A stretch of 64,000 nt of DNA from Deltaproteobacteria bacterium HGW-Deltaproteobacteria-18 (GCA_002841885.1 PHBE01000001.1:248001-312000), one strand, 5' to 3'. Positions 35,122-44,420 are shown, counted from the stretch's first letter. Numbers and translations are program-made. The notes: generated by a model from the sequence alone, not told the origin.

Positions 35122-35568
35122 TCACCGTTGCCCGGATTCCAGGGAAAACGCCAGCGGCATCAGCTCCTGCAACGAGAAGGAACGCTCCGCGCCCGGGACG
35201 ATGATCGCCGCGTGCGGCGCAAGTTCTTGAATCCACTGCCTGCAGGCCCCGCACGGCATGCGCTGTTCGAGAGGCGCGCCCTGGGGCGTATCGACGCAGG
35301 CGACGGCGACGGCGATGATGTCCCTCTCCCCGGCGGCATACGCCGAGGCCAGGGCCACGCGCTCGGCGCACGTGCCGAGGCCGAGGCCGAGGCTGGCGTT
35401 CTCGATGTTTGCGCCCCTGTATATCGCGCCCCTCCCGCCCAACACGGCGGCGCCGACGCGGAACTTCGAGTACGGCGCATAGGCCTGCTGCGCCGCCGAT
35501 GCGGCCTCGGCGAGCAATTTGGCGCGTAGAACCGCGTCGAGACCTTTTCCTGGATCGTTCGGCTTCAT
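35122..35568 (-). CDS. cdd: Cytidine deaminase
   Basis: 148 aa, homotetrameric-type length. Converts cytidine and deoxycytidine to uridine forms in pyrimidine salvage. Zinc-site motifs: GTCAERVALASA (Cys, catalytic Glu) and MPCGACRQWIQEL (two Cys). N-terminal AYAPYSKFRVGAAVLG and NIENASLGLG are typical substrate-binding segments. GGAGG precedes the start. It is the first of a minus-strand, G+C-rich stretch; 82 bp separate it from the ornithine-cyclodeaminase-like gene. Confidence 0.92.
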   Translation of the reverse strand: MKPNDPGKGLDAVLRAKLLAEAASAAQQAYAPYSKFRVGAAVLGGRGAIYRGANIENASLGLGLGTCAERVALASAYAAGERDIIAVAVACVDTPQGAPLEQRMPCGACRQWIQELAPHAAIIVPGAERSFSLQELMPLAFSLESGQR

Positions 35569-35650
35569 CCGGGACCTCCTTGTGCGCGTCCAGCGCGCCA
35601 GCGTTGCGCCGGGCTGTTGCCGCCCGCCGTTCCCCCCATCCTTGCCAGCA

Positions 35651-36610
35651 TCAGACGGTCAGCACCAGCCCGAGCTCACCGGCCTTGCGCAGGGCCAGGG
35701 AACAGACGGCGATATCCTGCAGGGCCATGCCCGAACTGTCGTAAATGGTGATCTGATCGGCGGAGGTCCTCCCCGGCGCCCCGTTCAGCACCGCCCCGAT
35801 GGGCGTGATGCGGGCGGCGTCCACCAGCCCGGCCTTGCAGGCCGCCTCGTATTCGCCGATGGCCAGAGACTGCTGCACCACGTCGGCGAAGAGCGACGCG
35901 CCGGCCACCAGGGCCGTGTCCAACTCCTGCTTGCCCGGCTGGTCCGCGCCCATGGCCGAGACGTGCGTGCCGGGCCGCACCCATGACGCCTCGAAGAGCG
36001 GGCCGCGCGAGGCGGTGATGGTGACGACGATGTCGGCGGCGGCCAGCGCCGACTGGGCGCTCACGCACGCGGCGTCGACCCCCAGTTCCTCGCGGATGCG
36101 CCGCGCGAACGCATCCGCAGCCTCCGGGGAGCGGTTGACCACGAAGACCGTGTCGATGGGGCGCACCTCACGCACGGCCTGCAGCTCGAACCAGGCCTGG
36201 TGACCCGCCCCGAACAGGGCCAGGACGCGGCTGTCCAGGCGGGAGAGATGGCGCACGGCCACGGCGTCCGAGGCCGCGGTGCGCAGGCAGGTCAGGTGCG
36301 AGGCGCCCACGAGGGCCTCGGGGTAGCCCGTGTCCGGATTCAGCAGCAGGGTCGTGGAGGCGTGGGCGGCCAGGCCGCGCGCACGGTTCCCCGGCCAGTA
36401 GCTGCCGACCTTGAGCCCCACCTTGCGGCTGGCCCCGATGAGGCCGCTCTTGATGCTGAAGGAGGTCCCCTCGTCGGGCCCGTGACCCTGGGCCACCGGA
36501 AAAACCTTGGCCAGGCCGCACCCGTATTCCCTGAACATGGCCTCCACGGCCTCGATGGCCTCGCCCATGGTCACGACCCGGGCCGCCACCTCCTCACTGA
36601 CAAACTTCAT
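35651..36610 (-). CDS. Ornithine cyclodeaminase / mu-crystallin family protein
   Basis: 319 aa. NAD(P)-binding Rossmann motif LALFGAGHQAWFELQAV; substrate segment KVGSYWPGNRARGLAAHAST; SADQITIYDSSGMALQDIAV at the end, where the conserved Asp sits. The family includes ornithine cyclodeaminase, ketimine reductases, alanine dehydrogenase and iminosuccinate reductase (BhcD). The neighbour is a D-threonine-aldolase-like enzyme, a pairing also seen in the beta-hydroxyaspartate pathway; the substrate remains open. Confidence 0.82.
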   Translation of the reverse strand: MKFVSEEVAARVVTMGEAIEAVEAMFREYGCGLAKVFPVAQGHGPDEGTSFSIKSGLIGASRKVGLKVGSYWPGNRARGLAAHASTTLLLNPDTGYPEALVGASHLTCLRTAASDAVAVRHLSRLDSRVLALFGAGHQAWFELQAVREVRPIDTVFVVNRSPEAADAFARRIREELGVDAACVSAQSALAAADIVVTITASRGPLFEASWVRPGTHVSAMGADQPGKQELDTALVAGASLFADVVQQSLAIGEYEAACKAGLVDAARITPIGAVLNGAPGRTSADQITIYDSSGMALQDIAVCSLALRKAGELGLVLTV

Positions 36611-36681
36611 GGCTCACCTCAACATCTTAAAATTACAGCCGATTCCGCCTCCGTCCGGGCCAGCCCGCGGCCGTCCCCCGC

Positions 36682-37866
36682 CTACCACCCCATGAGCCGC
36701 GGCCACACGGCCGTAACCGTGTCCCCGCCCGCGCCGATGACATGATACCGGTCATGCTGCGTGACCATGGCGCAGGCGTGGCTGGGCAGGATACGCAACC
36801 TGGTCCCGACCGGGAGGCTGGGCAGGCCCGCCGCGCTGCCCGGTCGCGGAGCCACGATGCCGTGCTCCTGATTGACGCCCGTGACCACGAGATCCGCAAA
36901 GGGGCGGCCATGCACGTCGCAGACCAGGCCGTAGCCCTGGTCCACGGCCTGTCCCGCCGTGCCCCGGTCGCAGGACAGGGCCGTCCAGCCGGCGTCGATG
37001 ATGGCCCAGCCCTTGTCGTGCTGGTGTCCGATGACCGTGGCCAGGACCGAGACGGCGATCTCGTCCGTGGTGCAGATGCCGATGCCCGCCTGCACCAGGT
37101 CGAAAAAGACGAAGACCCCGGCCCGGACCTCCGTCACCCCCGCGTAGCTCCGGGCGGAAAAGGCCGTAGGGGTCGAACCCACGCTGACCACGGGGCAGGG
37201 GAAGCCGGCCTCCCGCAGGATCGCGGCCGCCGTGACGGCCGCGGCGCGCTCCCCTTCGGCCGCTGCGGCCAGGGCTTTTTCGCCGCGCGCCTCGTAGCTC
37301 TCGCCGGCATGGACCAGCACCCCGCGCAGCCGGGCCGAGGGCGCCAAGGCGCGGGCAATGGCCGTGAGCCGCGCCGAGTCGCCGGGATTCACGCCCGAAC
37401 GATGGCCGTCGCAGTCCAGCTCGATGAGCGCCGGGACGGGATCCGCCGGGTCGGACACCGCCGCAACGGCGCGGGCCTGCTCCACGCTGTCCAGCAGGAC
37501 GGTCAGGTCCACCCCGCGCCGGCGCAGGGCCTGCACCCGTGGCAGCTTGTGCGGCGCGATGCCGACGGCGTAGGTGATGTCCGTCACCCCCCGGTCCGCC
37601 AGGTCCTCGGCCTCGCGCAGCGTCGAGACGGTGGCCGGGCCGTGCACGGAAGCCATGAGCCGCCGGGAGACCTCCCACGACTTGGCGGTCTTGAGATGGG
37701 GCCGCAAGACCACCCCGGCCGCTCTCAGACGGGTCCGCAGGCGGGCGATGTTGCGGTCCATGCGCGCCTCGTCCAGGAGCAGACAGGGCGTGTCCAGGGC
37801 GTCGAGGGAGCACGGCAGGCCCTGCGGTGCGCACATTGGTCCGAGAGGCTCGTGACGTTCATTCAT
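36682..37866 (-). CDS. D-threonine aldolase-like PLP enzyme (fold type III)
   Basis: 394 aa. Alanine-racemase-fold enzyme: the PLP lysine lies in LRPHLKTAKSWEVSRR, preceded by LDTPCLLLDEARMDRN. Substrate/PLP segments VLVHAGESY and VSVGSTPTAF, and the C-terminal metal site LPSHACAMVTQHD are typical of metal-activated D-threonine/D-3-hydroxyaspartate aldolases and D-serine dehydratases. Start at 37866 behind AAGGAG; the frame is open upstream. Lies 71 bp downstream-strand of the cyclodeaminase-like gene. Which reaction it catalyses cannot be decided. Confidence 0.82.
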   Translation of the reverse strand: MNERHEPLGPMCAPQGLPCSLDALDTPCLLLDEARMDRNIARLRTRLRAAGVVLRPHLKTAKSWEVSRRLMASVHGPATVSTLREAEDLADRGVTDITYAVGIAPHKLPRVQALRRRGVDLTVLLDSVEQARAVAAVSDPADPVPALIELDCDGHRSGVNPGDSARLTAIARALAPSARLRGVLVHAGESYEARGEKALAAAAEGERAAAVTAAAILREAGFPCPVVSVGSTPTAFSARSYAGVTEVRAGVFVFFDLVQAGIGICTTDEIAVSVLATVIGHQHDKGWAIIDAGWTALSCDRGTAGQAVDQGYGLVCDVHGRPFADLVVTGVNQEHGIVAPRPGSAAGLPSLPVGTRLRILPSHACAMVTQHDRYHVIGAGGDTVTAVWPRLMGW

Positions 37867-37928
37867 GCTGATAACTCTCCTTGCGAAGCGTCCCGGAACC
37901 GTATCACCAGCCCGGGCAAATTCAAATT

Positions 37929-39239
37929 TCAGTTCCCGGCGAGGCCGCAAAGCAGGTGTTCAAGGAGCCCTGCGTCAGCCGCGAGCCGATCATCCCGGTC
38001 AAAGCGCCCGACGCACTGCAGCCCCATCGGAAGACCCGCCGGACCTTTTCCGGCCGGCAGGGAGATCACGGGCAGGCCGGCGTGGGTCCACGGCAGGTTC
38101 ATGGCCGGGTTCCCCGTGCCGGAGCGGCCGGCCGGGGCCTCGCCCGGAGCCGATGGGCAGACCCACACGTCAAGCCCGTGCCGCTGCATGAGCGCGGTCA
38201 GCTCGGAGCGAAGCTTTGCGCAGGACGCCCTCCCCTCGTCGATCCGGACCGCGGGGACTGCCTGGCCCCTGGCAATGAGCTCCGCCGTGACCGGCCGGTA
38301 AAGATGCCCGTAATCCCTGAACCAGCGCGCATGTTCCAAAGCGAACTCCGCTGCGGCAAGGTCGCCGTGCCTGTCCGCGATCTCCCCGATGTTTTCAAGG
38401 CATTCGACCTGAACCACCTCCACCCCGCCCGCCTCGAGGACGGCGACGACCTTCCGGAACCATTCCATGGTGGCCGCCGGAACCTGGTCGAGATACTTCC
38501 CGGCCGGCACGCCGGCCCGCAGCCTCTGCGGCGGGTCGAAGGTCGTCCAGTCGGGGTCGAAGGCCTCCATGACGGGCCGGATGTCCGCAACCCGCTGGCA
38601 GAAGAAGCCAACCTGGTCCACGCTGCGGGAATAATACATCATGCCGGCGGTGGGGATCTTCCCAAGCGACGGCTTCATGCCCGTCACCCCGCAAAAAGAG
38701 GCGGGCCGGATGACGGAACCCACCGTCTGGGTCCCCAGGGCCAGCGGGAAGAAACCTGCGGCCACCCCGGCAGCCGAACCGCTGCTGGACCCGCCTGGGG
38801 TGTGCGCGGGGTTGTGCGGATTCTTCGTCGCGGGGGGCGCGAAATAGGCGAACTCCGTGGTGGCCGTCTGCGCGAAGACGATGGCCCCGGCATCGCGCAT
38901 CATGCGCACGCACGCCGCCTCCTCCCCCTCGAACAGGACGGGCGGGAGCAGGGAGCCGCACCCCATGGGCAGACCGGCGATGCGGATGATGTCCTTGAAG
39001 CCCACTGGCACGCCGAACAGGGGCGGCCGCCGGGCCGGGTCGGGGAACCTGTCGAACAGGGCGTCGATCTGCCGGTCGACATCCCGCTCGTCCACGGGCC
39101 GGGCCAGGATGTGCAGTTCGGGGTCGAGGGACCGTACACGCTCGAGATGGCGCTGGACAAGACGACGCAGCGATTCCCGGGATGCGGTCCTGTATGCATC
39201 GAGTAGCGGGGACGCATTGATGTGGACGGTCTGGGGCAT
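37929..39239 (-). CDS. Amidase signature family enzyme
   Basis: 436 aa. Hydrolyses an amide bond using a Ser-cisSer-Lys triad: Lys in GFKDIIRIAGLPM, cis-Ser and nucleophile in GGSSSGSAAGVAAGFFPLALG, followed by TVGSVIRPASFCGVTGMKPS. Slightly short compared with the larger GatA-like members; substrate unknown. ATG at 39239 chosen for CGGAGG upstream. The gene precedes the D-threonine-aldolase-like gene on the same strand (62 bp), so amide release of an amino acid followed by its conversion is possible. Confidence 0.87.
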   Translation of the reverse strand: MPQTVHINASPLLDAYRTASRESLRRLVQRHLERVRSLDPELHILARPVDERDVDRQIDALFDRFPDPARRPPLFGVPVGFKDIIRIAGLPMGCGSLLPPVLFEGEEAACVRMMRDAGAIVFAQTATTEFAYFAPPATKNPHNPAHTPGGSSSGSAAGVAAGFFPLALGTQTVGSVIRPASFCGVTGMKPSLGKIPTAGMMYYSRSVDQVGFFCQRVADIRPVMEAFDPDWTTFDPPQRLRAGVPAGKYLDQVPAATMEWFRKVVAVLEAGGVEVVQVECLENIGEIADRHGDLAAAEFALEHARWFRDYGHLYRPVTAELIARGQAVPAVRIDEGRASCAKLRSELTALMQRHGLDVWVCPSAPGEAPAGRSGTGNPAMNLPWTHAGLPVISLPAGKGPAGLPMGLQCVGRFDRDDRLAADAGLLEHLLCGLAGN

Positions 39240-39347
39240 GATTTTCCTCCGTGCGCAGCATTCCATGAAGGCCTGGGGCGCGGTCAGTTTTCAGGCGCTG
39301 AAAAAAAAAATGGGAAAACGGGCCGTGGCGGGGCCCGGACCGGGAGC

Positions 39348-39980
39348 TCAGGTCGCCGCGCCGCCGACGAATCCCAGCAGCGCCAGCCCATCGCGGAAAA
39401 GCAGCAGCGCCAGGACGATCAGCACGGCGCCCAGCAGGCGCATGGTCCAGACGTAGACCGATCCCCTGAAGAAGGACCGGGACGAACCGACGGCGACGGC
39501 CAGCGCGATCTTCGCCCCGATGAGGCAGGCGTAGAAACCCGCGACGAAGGCCGCCGGGGCCAGAAAACCCGCGCCCAGGGCCTTGGTCATCATTGGCGCC
39601 CCGACGCTGAACCAGAAAAGGTACGGGTGCGGGCTGAGCATGTTGGCCAGGATGCCCTTGCGAAGCGCCCCCCTGTCTACCTTCCGGGCCTGGAGGTCAA
39701 ACCCCTTGGTGCGCACGCTTTCATACCCCATGGACAGGATGAAAACGCCTCCGGCGATGGAGACGATTCCCAAGATGCCGTGAAAGGCCGACAGCTTCGA
39801 AAGGACGAAAAGCGTCAGGAGAATGATCGGAACGTCGGTGACGACGGGGGCGAGGGCGACTTTGATCCCGGACCTGATGTCATGCCGGAGCGTTTCCGAG
39901 ATGACCAGCGTGAGCAGCGGGCCCGGAGCGAAACCCGCGGACAGCCCCAGAACAGCTCCTAGTGTCAGAAAATATCCCAT
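39348..39980 (-). CDS. LysE/RhtB family exporter
   Basis: 210 aa, six membrane segments. N-terminal GLSAGFAPGPLLTLVISETL and central NMLSPHPYLFWFSVGAPMM are LysE/RhtB hallmarks. Exports amino acids or related metabolites across the inner membrane. The start at 39980 is chosen because homology begins at once; a TTG five codons earlier is possible and neither has a strong ribosome binding site. It is the promoter-proximal gene of the amino-acid block, separated from the amidase by 108 bp with an A10 tract. Confidence 0.82.
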   Translation of the reverse strand: MGYFLTLGAVLGLSAGFAPGPLLTLVISETLRHDIRSGIKVALAPVVTDVPIILLTLFVLSKLSAFHGILGIVSIAGGVFILSMGYESVRTKGFDLQARKVDRGALRKGILANMLSPHPYLFWFSVGAPMMTKALGAGFLAPAAFVAGFYACLIGAKIALAVAVGSSRSFFRGSVYVWTMRLLGAVLIVLALLLFRDGLALLGFVGGAAT

Positions 39981-40174
39981 GTCGGCCCTGCACAAAAAAG
40001 GATGGCCCGGTCACGGCGGCACGCAGCGGGCCACAGGCCGGGAAGCCTGAGAACATAGTTCGCATCCCCGAAAGACACAAGTTGAGGCGCAGCCTAAACA
40101 GCCCTTGCGGCGCAGTGCCTCCGCACGCTCCGAGCGCAAAGAATCGCCGTCTGGCGCCGGGATCTTGGATTGTC

Positions 40175-40474
40175 TCAGCAAAAATGCACGGAAAACGTTT
40201 CGTCCTGGTCATTGACCCGCATTTCATAACGACCTCTCATGGTCACCGTCAGCCCCACGGCCGCTCCGGCACGAACCACTTCGGCCACAAGTCCCGCCAA
40301 CTGATCATCCGGGCAGTCCGCATTGACATGCAGCCCCACGGCTTCATCCGTGTCCGCGAACTGCAGCAAAAAGGCGTTGTGTTCGACAAAGACCAGATCC
40401 TCGTAAGCATACGTAAATCCCAGCCCCATAACGGCGAGCAAGTCCTTGACCAGCCCAAGTGGTCGTTTAGCCAT
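40175..40474 (-). CDS. Small conserved-looking protein of unknown function
   Basis: 99 aa, starting at an ATG at 40472-40474 behind GGGAGG. No signal peptide. Reads as an alpha/beta domain: LVKDLLAVMGLGFTYAYEDL, FVEHNAFLLQFADTDEAVGL, LAGLVAEVVRAGAAVGLTVT, ending ETFSVHFC. No family recognised. Sits alone between the LysE gene and the ABC importer on the opposite strand. Confidence 0.65.
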   Translation of the reverse strand: MAKRPLGLVKDLLAVMGLGFTYAYEDLVFVEHNAFLLQFADTDEAVGLHVNADCPDDQLAGLVAEVVRAGAAVGLTVTMRGRYEMRVNDQDETFSVHFC

Positions 40475-40814
40475 ATGTCCTCCCTGTGATTCATGATGAT
40501 TGATGTCATGCGCGACCAGGGATGCCTTTTCCGGAATCGTGCCAATCCTGACAAAGAGCACTACCATGCAAGAAAAACTCATTATTTCAAACAACTAGAA
40601 TATCTAACTGATATCAGGAAATGATCAATGGCGGAGCAATGCAACCACAAGCCATATATTCCCGCAACAAAAGTGTCGGTAGTGGCAAAACTGTGGATAC
40701 CCACAACCGCTTCCTCCCTTCGGACCGGCAGGCGGTGGGTTTGCGCCGGGGAATCGCCGAAACATTGATTCGCGCCAGAATACGGACTTCGTAAAACGGC
40801 AGAATTTAAGACAT

Positions 40815-40882
40815 GAATACTTGATTAATAACTCACAAGCGAATACTTTTAAAAAAACAGTAACACCAACAACGGAGTATTC
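40815..40882 (+). promoter_or_regulatory. Repeated GAATACT elements upstream of the ABC importer
   Basis: Intergenic 40475-40882 has no gene. Directly upstream of the importer, GAATACTT occurs twice in direct orientation (40815-40822 and 40841-40848) and once inverted as AGTATTC (40876-40882, touching the start codon and overlapping the ribosome binding site). In addition TAC-N13-GTAACAC (40844-40866) weakly resembles the half-site spacing described for NikR in Desulfovibrio. Candidate metal-responsive operator. Confidence 0.4.
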
Positions 40883-42475
40883 ATGTCGCCCAAACCGTAT
40901 TGTCGCCTCGTCCTGTCTCTGTGTTTCCTGGGGCTTGTCCTGTCATTGTTGGCCACTCCCTGCCTGGCCAAGGACACCCTTGTTCTGGCCGTGGGTGGAG
41001 AGAATGCCGAGGGCTACGATCCCACCCGCGGGTGGGGGGCATACGGCAATCCCCTGTTCCAGAGCACACTGCTCCGTCGTGACGCCGATCTCAACATCGT
41101 GGGGGACTTGGCTACATCATGGCAGCTCAGTGCAGACCGTCTGGCCTGGACCGTCGTTCTGCGCAAAGATGTCAAGTTCTCCGACGGCGCGCCCCTGACC
41201 GCCCAGGATGTGGCCTTCACCTTTGAAACCACGGCCAGTGCGGCCGGCCAGATCGATTTGACCGGCATGGCATCAGTAGCGGCCAAGGATGACGCCACCG
41301 TGGTTTTCACCCTGGTGAAGCCGGACATCACTTTCATCGACCATCTCGTTACCCTCGGCATCGTGCCCAGGCATCTCTACGGTCCGGACTATGCACGCCG
41401 TCCTGTAGGCTCCGGTCCATATAAGTTTGTTCAGTGGGATGAGGGCCAGCAACTCATCGTTGAAGCAAACGAACACTATTATGGTGGCGTCCCACCGATC
41501 AAGCGACTGGTATTTCTCTTCACCGAAGAAGATGCCAGCTTCGCCGCGGCCAAGGCCGGCAAGGTCGACGTGGTCGGTGTGCCCTCGTCCCTGGCCAAAC
41601 AGACCATAGATGGAATGAAGCTCCATGTGGTCAGGAGCGTCGACAACCGTGGGCTCATGTTCCCCATGGGCAAGAACGAGGGCAAGACCACTCCGGCAGG
41701 TCTGCCCATCGGCGACGACGTCACCTCCGACCTCGCCATACGCAAGGCCGTCAACTACGCCTTGGACCGCCAAGCCCTGGTCGATGGCATTCTGGAAGGC
41801 TTCGGATCCCCCGCATATGGAGTGGCCGACAACTTGCCCTGGGACAACAGCGCAATTCGCATCAAGGACAATGATCCGGTGAAGGCCAAAGCCATTCTGG
41901 CCGAGGGCGGATGGAAAGATTCCGACGGAGACGGGATCGTTGAAAAGGATGGCCTGAAGGCCGAATTCACCATTGTCTACAACGCCAAGGACAGCCTGCG
42001 ACAGAGCCTGGCGCTGGCCGTTGCCGACATGTTGCTGCCCGTGGGCATCAAGGCTCACGTCTCCGGACGCAGCTGGGACGATATCAAGAAGCAGCTGACC
42101 CACTCCAACGTGGTTGTCTACGGTTTTGGTGACCACAGTCCACAGGAGATGCTCAAACTCTACCGCACTCCCGGTGAAGAGCCCATGTACTGGAACGCCG
42201 GATTCTATTCGAACCCGGTCGTCGACAGTCATTTCGAGCAGGCCATGACCGCTCCTGACTTCAAGGCATCCCTGCCCTTCTGGCAAAAGGCCCAGTGGGA
42301 CGGGACAACAGGTTTCGGCATTCCCGGCGATGCAGCCTGGGCCTGGATGGTCAACCTCGATCACACCTACTTTGTCAGCCAGTGCCTGGACTTGGGCAAA
42401 TCCCAGATGGAGCCGCATGGTCATGGCTGGCCGATCACGGCCAACATCCACCAGTGGAAATGGACCTGCGAGTAA
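40883..42475 (+). CDS. ABC transporter substrate-binding protein, family 5 (nickel/peptide type)
   Basis: 530 aa. Sec signal peptide (LVLSLCFLGLVLSLLATPCLAKD, cleavage after ACLAK-type site near residue 29). Family-5 signature: LATSWQLSADRLAWTVVLRK, VKFSDGAPLTAQDVAFTFET and YYGGVPPIKRLVFLF. EGYDPTRGWGAYGNPLFQST is shared with NikA/CntA-like proteins for nickel or metal-metallophore complexes. First gene of a five-gene importer; ACGGAG precedes the ATG. Two late histidines (MEPHGHGWP) might touch metal. Peptide uptake is the alternative. Confidence 0.82.
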   Translation: MSPKPYCRLVLSLCFLGLVLSLLATPCLAKDTLVLAVGGENAEGYDPTRGWGAYGNPLFQSTLLRRDADLNIVGDLATSWQLSADRLAWTVVLRKDVKFSDGAPLTAQDVAFTFETTASAAGQIDLTGMASVAAKDDATVVFTLVKPDITFIDHLVTLGIVPRHLYGPDYARRPVGSGPYKFVQWDEGQQLIVEANEHYYGGVPPIKRLVFLFTEEDASFAAAKAGKVDVVGVPSSLAKQTIDGMKLHVVRSVDNRGLMFPMGKNEGKTTPAGLPIGDDVTSDLAIRKAVNYALDRQALVDGILEGFGSPAYGVADNLPWDNSAIRIKDNDPVKAKAILAEGGWKDSDGDGIVEKDGLKAEFTIVYNAKDSLRQSLALAVADMLLPVGIKAHVSGRSWDDIKKQLTHSNVVVYGFGDHSPQEMLKLYRTPGEEPMYWNAGFYSNPVVDSHFEQAMTAPDFKASLPFWQKAQWDGTTGFGIPGDAAWAWMVNLDHTYFVSQCLDLGKSQMEPHGHGWPITANIHQWKWTCE

Positions 42476-42483
42476 CCATGCCC

Positions 42484-42519
42484 CTTGCCCGGCAATCCAT
42501 ATCGGATTCGCCGGGCAAG
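42484..42519 (+). terminator. Intra-operonic stem-loop after the binding-protein gene
   Basis: CTTGCCCGGC (42484-42493) pairs perfectly with GCCGGGCAAG (42510-42519); the loop contains a further AATCC/GGATT pairing. No T tract. Positioned just after the binding-protein stop codon, where such hairpins usually stabilise the upstream mRNA or attenuate the permease genes. Confidence 0.6.
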
Positions 42520-42574
42520 CACCCCAGGGGAATCATTTCCCGGACATCCAAGTTTCAGCATCCAGGACAACTCC

Positions 42575-43558
42575 ATGCGCTTCATCAGACATCTGCTCCT
42601 GAGCCTTTCCCGGATAGCGCTCATTATCGCGGCAGTGGCCGTGCTGTCCTTTGCATTGGTTTCACACTCGCCCATCGACCCCGTAGACGCCTACATGGGC
42701 TCGCGCATCATGACCATCAGCCCCGAACACCGTGAACAGATCGCGCGCAACTGGGGTCTGGACCGGCCTGCACCGGAGCGTCTGGCAACCTGGGCCTCCA
42801 ACCTGATCCGGGGAGATTTCGGCCTGTCGATAATATACAATGAGCCGGTCGTGGACGTCATCGCCAAGCGATTCGCGGCATCGTTGTGGCTCATGGCCGC
42901 CGCCTGGGCACTGTCCGGCGTCATCGGATTTGGATTGGGCATCATTGCCGGCATGTATCCGGGCTCTCCAATGGACCGGTGCATCCGCATCTACGCCCTG
43001 ACCCTGGCCTCGACGCCGACCTTTTGGATTGGGCTTATGCTCCTGGTCGTGTTTGCGGTGGGGCTGGGCTGGGCGCCCATATGCTGCGCGGCACCGCCGG
43101 GCGTACCCATGAACGAGGCCTCCCTGCTCCAGCGCCTGCATCATGTGACCCTCCCCGCCTTGACCCTGTGCATTGTCGGCGTGGCCCAGATCGCCATGCA
43201 CACCCGTGAAAAAATGATCGAGATCAGGCACAGCGAGTACGCGCTGTTCGCCCGGGCCATGGGGGAACGAAACTGGGGCTTCATGCGCCACCATGCCCTG
43301 CGTGGCGTAGCCCTGCCGGCCATCACCCTCCAGTTCGCGTCCCTTGGCGAACTTTTTGGCGGTTCAATTCTGGCCGAACAGGTCTTTTCCTACCCAGGTC
43401 TGGGCCAAGCCACGGTCCAGGCCGGACTCCGCGGCGATATCCCGCTTTTGCTCGGCATCGTCATCTTCAGCACTGTCTTTGTCTGTACCGGCAATCTCGT
43501 GGCCGATATCCTCTACTGGCTGGTGGACCCCCGCATCGCCTCGAAGGTGGAGTCATGA
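42575..43558 (+). CDS. ABC transporter permease, NikB/DppB type
   Basis: 327 aa, six membrane segments. GDFGLSIIYNEPVVDVIAKR and the EAA-like loop GGSILAEQVFSYPGLGQATV are typical of NikB/DppB subunits, which form half of the membrane channel. ATG at 42575 chosen because homology begins there (MRFIRHLLLSLSRIALIIAA); the frame is open to 42485 but that part is the stem-loop region. Overlaps the next permease gene by 4 bp (ATGA). Confidence 0.87.
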   Translation: MRFIRHLLLSLSRIALIIAAVAVLSFALVSHSPIDPVDAYMGSRIMTISPEHREQIARNWGLDRPAPERLATWASNLIRGDFGLSIIYNEPVVDVIAKRFAASLWLMAAAWALSGVIGFGLGIIAGMYPGSPMDRCIRIYALTLASTPTFWIGLMLLVVFAVGLGWAPICCAAPPGVPMNEASLLQRLHHVTLPALTLCIVGVAQIAMHTREKMIEIRHSEYALFARAMGERNWGFMRHHALRGVALPAITLQFASLGELFGGSILAEQVFSYPGLGQATVQAGLRGDIPLLLGIVIFSTVFVCTGNLVADILYWLVDPRIASKVES

Positions 43559-44418
43559 ATCGCTTCGAAAAAATCATCGGCACGTTCGGCGATCTGGGGG
43601 CTCCGACCAAGCGCGGCAAAAGGCTGCGTCTCATGCTCGCCTGCATCCTGATTTTCTCCGCCCTGATTGCCGCCGCCCAGATCATGGGTACAAGCGGGCT
43701 GACCACCAACCTGAAGCTTCGCAACATGCCGCCCAGCCTCTCTTTTCCATTTGGCACGGACTGGCTGGGCCGGGACATGCTGACCCGCACCATCCTCGGG
43801 CTATACGAAGGTCTGAAGCTGGGGTTCCTGGCCGCAGCCTGCAGCGGAGTCATCTCCCTGGTTCTGGGCAGCATCGCCGGACTGCGCGGCGGTCACGTTG
43901 ACCAACTCATCTGCGGCCTGATCAATGTCGTCATGTCCACGCCGCACCTGGTTCTCCTCATACTCATTTCCTTTGTCCTCGGCGGAGGCACCAAAGGTGT
44001 CATCCTGGCAGTGGCCCTGTCCCACTGGCCGCAACTGGCCCGGATAATCAGGGCGGAAGTCATGCAGCTCAAAAGCGCCCCCTACATCCACCTTTCCGCC
44101 AGATTGGGCCGCTCCAAATCCTGGATCATCCGGAGGCACATGCTGCCCCATCTTGTGCCCCAATGCATGATCGGATTCATGCTGCTTGCCCCCCACGCCA
44201 TCCTGCACGCCGCCGGCCTGACCTTCCTCGGGTTTGGCGTGTCCCCGCACATCCCCAATATCGGCATGCTGCTGGCCGAATCCATGCGCCAAATCTCCAC
44301 CGGTTACTGGTGGCTGGCCGTGATCCCGGGAGCAAGCCTGGTGATGATGGTCCTGACCTTTGATACCCTGGCTTCCACGGCCCGCGCCCTTCTCAACCCG
44401 AAAACCCGCCAGGAGTGA
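43555..44418 (+). CDS. ABC transporter permease, NikC/DppC type
   Basis: 287 aa. N-terminal membrane segment, then FPFGTDWLGRDMLTRTILGL, the family signature of NikC/DppC, followed by five more segments and the coupling loop YIHLSARLGRSKSWIIRRHM with LPHLVPQCMIGFMLL. Translationally coupled on both sides: 4-bp overlap with the NikB-type gene and adjacency to the ATPase gene. Pairs with the preceding permease. Confidence 0.87.
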   Translation: MNRFEKIIGTFGDLGAPTKRGKRLRLMLACILIFSALIAAAQIMGTSGLTTNLKLRNMPPSLSFPFGTDWLGRDMLTRTILGLYEGLKLGFLAAACSGVISLVLGSIAGLRGGHVDQLICGLINVVMSTPHLVLLILISFVLGGGTKGVILAVALSHWPQLARIIRAEVMQLKSAPYIHLSARLGRSKSWIIRRHMLPHLVPQCMIGFMLLAPHAILHAAGLTFLGFGVSPHIPNIGMLLAESMRQISTGYWWLAVIPGASLVMMVLTFDTLASTARALLNPKTRQE

Positions 44419-44420
44419 GC

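Noticed and set aside
36742-38301. Long plus-strand frames opposite the D-threonine-aldolase-like and amidase genes
   Set aside because: They are antisense in a G+C-rich region where stop codons are rare; the minus-strand genes carry the catalytic motifs.
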